A stretch of DNA of 64,000 nt. Origin: BOG-908 sp963795825 (GTDB lineage: Bacteria > Pseudomonadota > Alphaproteobacteria > Acetobacterales > Acetobacteraceae). The stretch lies in the NCBI GenBank assembly GCA_963795825.1, contig CAWCIW010000001.1:1116001-1180000 (forward strand), given 5' to 3'. This document shows positions 61,590 through 64,000 of this stretch, piece by piece (positions within the stretch are counted from its first letter, which is position 1; each line of letters starts with the position of its first letter). Below the pieces are notes generated by a model. The model was not told the DNA's origin, ran no database searches, and saw only the letters and a list, made by a program, of their open reading frames with translations. Made by a program: the position numbers and the translations under genes.

Positions 61590-62747
61590 ATGGACTTCGA
61601 ATACAACGACGAGCAGCGCATGCTGAAAGACAGCGTCGACCGCCTGATCGGCCCAGCCTACGACGATCTGGGCAAGCGCCGCTCCACCCAGGCCGAGGGC
61701 ACCGGTTTCAGCGCAGACCTCTGGCATAAATACGCCGAGCTGGGCCTGACCGCTCTGCCGTTCACCGAGGAGGATGGCGGCTTCGGCGGCGGTCCGGTGG
61801 AGACGATGATCGTGATGGAGGCGGTCGGCCGCGGCCTGGCGCTGGAGCCCTATCTGGCCAGCATCGTGATCGGCGGCAATCTGATACGGCTGGGCGGCAC
61901 GCCGGCGCAGCGCGAGGCGTGCATTCCGCAGATCGCGGACGGCTCGTTGCGCGTGGCGTTCGCGCATGTGGAGCGGCAGGCGCGCTACGATCTGTTCGAC
62001 GTATCCACACACGCCAAGCGCACCGAGGGCGGCTACACGATCGAGGGCGACAAATCCGTGGTGTTGTCGGGCGACAGTGCGGGCAAGCTGATCGTCAGCG
62101 CACGCACGTCCTCGGCGAGCCGGCGGGATAAGCACGGCATCACGTTGTTCCTGGTGGATGCGAACGCGCCGGGAATTTCGCGTCGCGATTTCCCGACGCA
62201 GGACGGGCAGCGCGGCGCGGCGATCTCCTTTGCCGGCGTGGTTGTGCCGGAGAGTGCGATCATCGGCACGCTGGATCACGGTGGCGAGCTGATCGAGCAC
62301 GTGACGGATATCGCGATCGCCGCGGTGTGTTCGGAAGCGGTTGGCGCGATGACGTCGCTGCACGCGCTGACGCTGGATTATCTGAAGACGCGCAAGCAGT
62401 TCGGCGTGCCGATCGGCAGCTTCCAGGTGTTGCAGCACAAGGCGGTGGATATGTTCACCGCACTCGAGCAGGCGCGCAGCATGGCGTATTATGCGGCGAT
62501 GATGGCGGCCTCCGACGATGCGCGCGAGCGGCGCCGGGCGCTGTCTGCCGCCAAGGTGCAGATCAACAATTCGGCGAAATTCGTGGGCGAGACGGCGGTG
62601 CAGTTGCACGGCGGTATCGGCGTGACGATGGAATATCGCGCCGGGCATTACTTCAAACGTCTCACGATGATACAGAGCCTGTTCGGCGATACCGACCATC
62701 ACATGCGCATGGTGGATCATGCCGGCGGGATGCTGGAGACGGTCTAG
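61590..62747 (+). CDS. Acyl-CoA dehydrogenase (second subunit-like)
   Basis: 385 residues starting MDFEYNDEQRMLKDSVDRL. It has the acyl-CoA dehydrogenase N-terminal helices, a middle domain (FAHVERQARYDLFDVSTHAK) and C-terminal LDYLKTRKQFGVPIGSFQVLQHKAVDMF and TAVQLHGGIGVTMEY. Signature 1 is less conserved than in the upstream paralogue; such pairs often form heteromers in steroid or branched-acid degradation. AGGA is 9 bases before the ATG. Confidence 0.9.
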   Translation: MDFEYNDEQRMLKDSVDRLIGPAYDDLGKRRSTQAEGTGFSADLWHKYAELGLTALPFTEEDGGFGGGPVETMIVMEAVGRGLALEPYLASIVIGGNLIRLGGTPAQREACIPQIADGSLRVAFAHVERQARYDLFDVSTHAKRTEGGYTIEGDKSVVLSGDSAGKLIVSARTSSASRRDKHGITLFLVDANAPGISRRDFPTQDGQRGAAISFAGVVVPESAIIGTLDHGGELIEHVTDIAIAAVCSEAVGAMTSLHALTLDYLKTRKQFGVPIGSFQVLQHKAVDMFTALEQARSMAYYAAMMAASDDARERRRALSAAKVQINNSAKFVGETAVQLHGGIGVTMEYRAGHYFKRLTMIQSLFGDTDHHMRMVDHAGGMLETV

Positions 62748-62818
62748 GCAGGCCGCTTGCCTGATGGGATACACAGCGTGTCTTCTATAAGGCGTCTGCC
62801 CGAAAGGCTTCAGGTAGG

Positions 62819-63757
62819 ATGAGCGAGAGTGACTCCGAGCCTGGGCCGATCGCCGAATATTCCGGCAAGCCGGCGGCGCCGCGCAAGTTTGGCCGGCGTG
62901 AAAAACATTCGCTCGTCAGGGTCGGCAATTACTCGCTGATCAAGAAGGGCGTGACGCGTTTCGACTGGGCCGATCCGTACAGGATCGCGGTGGATCTGAG
63001 CTGGCCGGAATTCCTCACCGGGCTGATCTGCATCTACGTGAGCGTCATCGGTTTGTTTGCGGTGCTGTATGCGCTGGTGCCCGGATCGGTTGCCAATGCG
63101 CGCCCGCACATGTTCACCGACCATTTCTTCTTCAGTCTCGAGACGCTGGCCACGGTCGGTTACGGCTACATGTATCCCGCTACGCTGTACAGCCACTGCG
63201 TGGCGTCGGTCGAGATACTTACCGGCCTGGCGTTCACCGCGATACTGACCGGGCTAATATTCGTGCGGTTCTCCAAGCCGCGCGCGAAGTTCCTGTTCGC
63301 GGACCATCCCGTCGTCACCACCTTCAACGGCGTGCCGACTCTGATGCTGCGGGTCGGCAACGGCCGCGCCGCGATCCTCGCCGAAGCGCGCATAAAGATC
63401 AGCGTGCTGGTCTCCAGCATATCCAGCGAGGGGACGAGTTTCCGGCGGACGCACGAGCTGGCGCTGGTGCGCAACTCGATCCCGGTGTTTCCGCTGACCT
63501 GGACGGTGATGCACGAGATCGATGCGCACAGTCCGTTGGCCGGGCTGGATGCTACGAGTTTCGCCGCCGCGGATGTGAGGCTGTTCGTGTCGTTCGAGGC
63601 GCGCGACCCGACGCTGGCGGTGGTGGTGCACGATCTGCGCAGTTACGCGCCGGGGGAGGTGCTGTTCGGCGCGCGGTATGTGGATATGATTTCGGTGGAT
63701 ACGGATGGGAATACGTGTGCGGATATGACGAAGATAAGTGAGGTGGTTGGGGAGTAG
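62819..63757 (+). CDS. Inward-rectifier potassium channel (KirBac type)
   Basis: 312 residues. Slide helix (about 45-60), TM1 (about 63-87), pore loop with the K+ filter TVGYG at 112-116, TM2 (about 124-151), then the C-terminal cytoplasmic immunoglobulin-like Kir domain (RAKFLFADHPVVTTFNGVPTLMLR, FRRTHELALVRNSIPVFPLTWTVMHEI). A tetrameric channel gated from the cytoplasm. The ribosome-binding site AGGTAGG is unusually close to the ATG. Ends at a repeat element. Confidence 0.95.
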   Translation: MSESDSEPGPIAEYSGKPAAPRKFGRREKHSLVRVGNYSLIKKGVTRFDWADPYRIAVDLSWPEFLTGLICIYVSVIGLFAVLYALVPGSVANARPHMFTDHFFFSLETLATVGYGYMYPATLYSHCVASVEILTGLAFTAILTGLIFVRFSKPRAKFLFADHPVVTTFNGVPTLMLRVGNGRAAILAEARIKISVLVSSISSEGTSFRRTHELALVRNSIPVFPLTWTVMHEIDAHSPLAGLDATSFAAADVRLFVSFEARDPTLAVVVHDLRSYAPGEVLFGARYVDMISVDTDGNTCADMTKISEVVGE

Positions 63758-63942
63758 GCAAGGCAAGCAGTCCTTTTTTGAAAAAAAGGACCAAAACACT
63801 TTTGCTGCCGACGCCTGCACGCAAGCCCACCTCCGTCGTGCAATTGAACACCTTCATGAAGAAGGTGGGCTCTCATGCAGGCGTCGGGAGCAAAAGTTTT
63901 TTGCTTCTTTTTTTCAAAAAAGAAGGCCTTCCTTCCTTCCTG
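63757..63942. repeat. Intergenic repeat element, full (C-arm / core II / T-arm)
   Basis: Both arms are TTGAAA type. Core stem GACGCCTGCA / TGCAGGCGTC; inside, CCCACCTCC faces GAAGGTGGGC as a second stem. Begins within the KirBac stop codon. Confidence 0.9.
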
Positions 63943-63945
63943 GCC

Positions 63946-64000
63946 TCAAGCCGCCGGAAAAGACCCCTCGAACGCAAAACTGGAAACCGGATTACGCCCG
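63946..64000 (-). CDS. C-terminal end of a gene cut by the window edge
   Basis: On the minus strand a frame reads RNPVSSFAFEGSFPAA and stops at TGA (63948-63946), directly beside the repeat element, as other genes here do. The remainder lies beyond the window, so no family can be named. Confidence 0.4.
   Translation of the reverse strand, partial: GRNPVSSFAFEGSFPAA

Noticed and set aside
2708..63942. The dispersed repeats as a CRISPR array
   Set aside because: Copies are kilobases apart, palindromic and of variable core; no cas genes are present.
1..64000. tRNA, rRNA or other known structured RNA genes
   Set aside because: Reading the intergenic regions for cloverleaf, TTCGA-type T-loops or RNase P/tmRNA motifs gave nothing convincing; a covariance search would settle this.

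Overview
The window reads as a chromosomal segment of a GC-rich alphaproteobacterium, most likely an Acetobacteraceae (Acetobacterales/Rhodospirillales) relative. The evidence is GcrA, a phasin with PhaR-type operator sites, a RecX/TatA/methionine-salvage neighbourhood, the rpmH-rnpA-yidD-yidC-engB block, and protein sequences typical of that family. It is core-genome DNA: about 60 genes, densely packed on both strands, with no phage, plasmid, transposase, rRNA, tRNA or CRISPR that I can see.

Layout. 0-5 kb: a Gly-rich repeat protein (cut by the left edge) behind a Tat-type ferritin-like protein, then radC, map and a D,D-carboxypeptidase. 5-9 kb: phasin, clpS, clpA. 9-15 kb: DUF427/DUF488 pair, CsbD-like protein, tsaC-cysQ, a two-haem cytochrome c, hisN, PRC-barrel protein. 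15-19 kb: recX, tatA, methionine salvage (mtnB, mtnD, mtnC), gcrA. 19-25 kb: holC and two tandem leucyl aminopeptidases, pheA, nudC. 25-31 kb: DUF2382 stress protein, nrdB, rhodanese, a histidine kinase with an ethylene-receptor-like sensor, DUF779. 31-36 kb: thiolase, amidase, a frameshifted FadB-type bifunctional enzyme. 36-45 kb: GT2 transferase and methyltransferase, exonuclease III, DUF2252 gene (two frameshifts), flavin monooxygenase (frameshifted), cstA-ybdD, GT9 transferase. 45-50 kb: hydrolase, engB, yidC, yidD, rnpA, rpmH, an orphan HisKA-like membrane protein. 50-64 kb: DUF3293 operon, lipoprotein, ispH, nitronate monooxygenase/enoyl-CoA hydratase operon, RibB-like protein, M48 peptidase, fatty-acyl-CoA ligase, two acyl-CoA dehydrogenases, KirBac channel. 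Thiolase, FadB-like, FadD-like and the two dehydrogenases together give most of a fatty-acid beta-oxidation set.

The most striking feature is a family of intergenic repeat elements at about 33 loci (20 full or nearly full, 13 single-arm or decayed). A full element is a hairpin arm, a core and an inverted hairpin arm. Two arm types occur: the T-arm (GGCCTTC-Tn-loop-An-GAAGC) and the C-arm (AGTCC-Tn-loop-An-GGACC). Each arm is followed inward by an AAAA-xx-CTTTT box. Cores fall into recurring classes: I (short, CTGTCGG/CCGACAG stem), II (about 90-110 bases, GACGCCTGCAC/GTGCAGGCGTC stem with a palindromic centre), III (shared by the 22.5 and 50.6 kb copies) and IV (TGTGACGGT...GCTTCGGT). They sit between convergent, tandem and divergent genes, usually touching a stop codon. 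A second, unrelated 204-base element with perfect 34-base terminal inverted repeats lies between engB and yidC. Five single-base indels in four genes point either to real decay or to uncorrected assembly errors.
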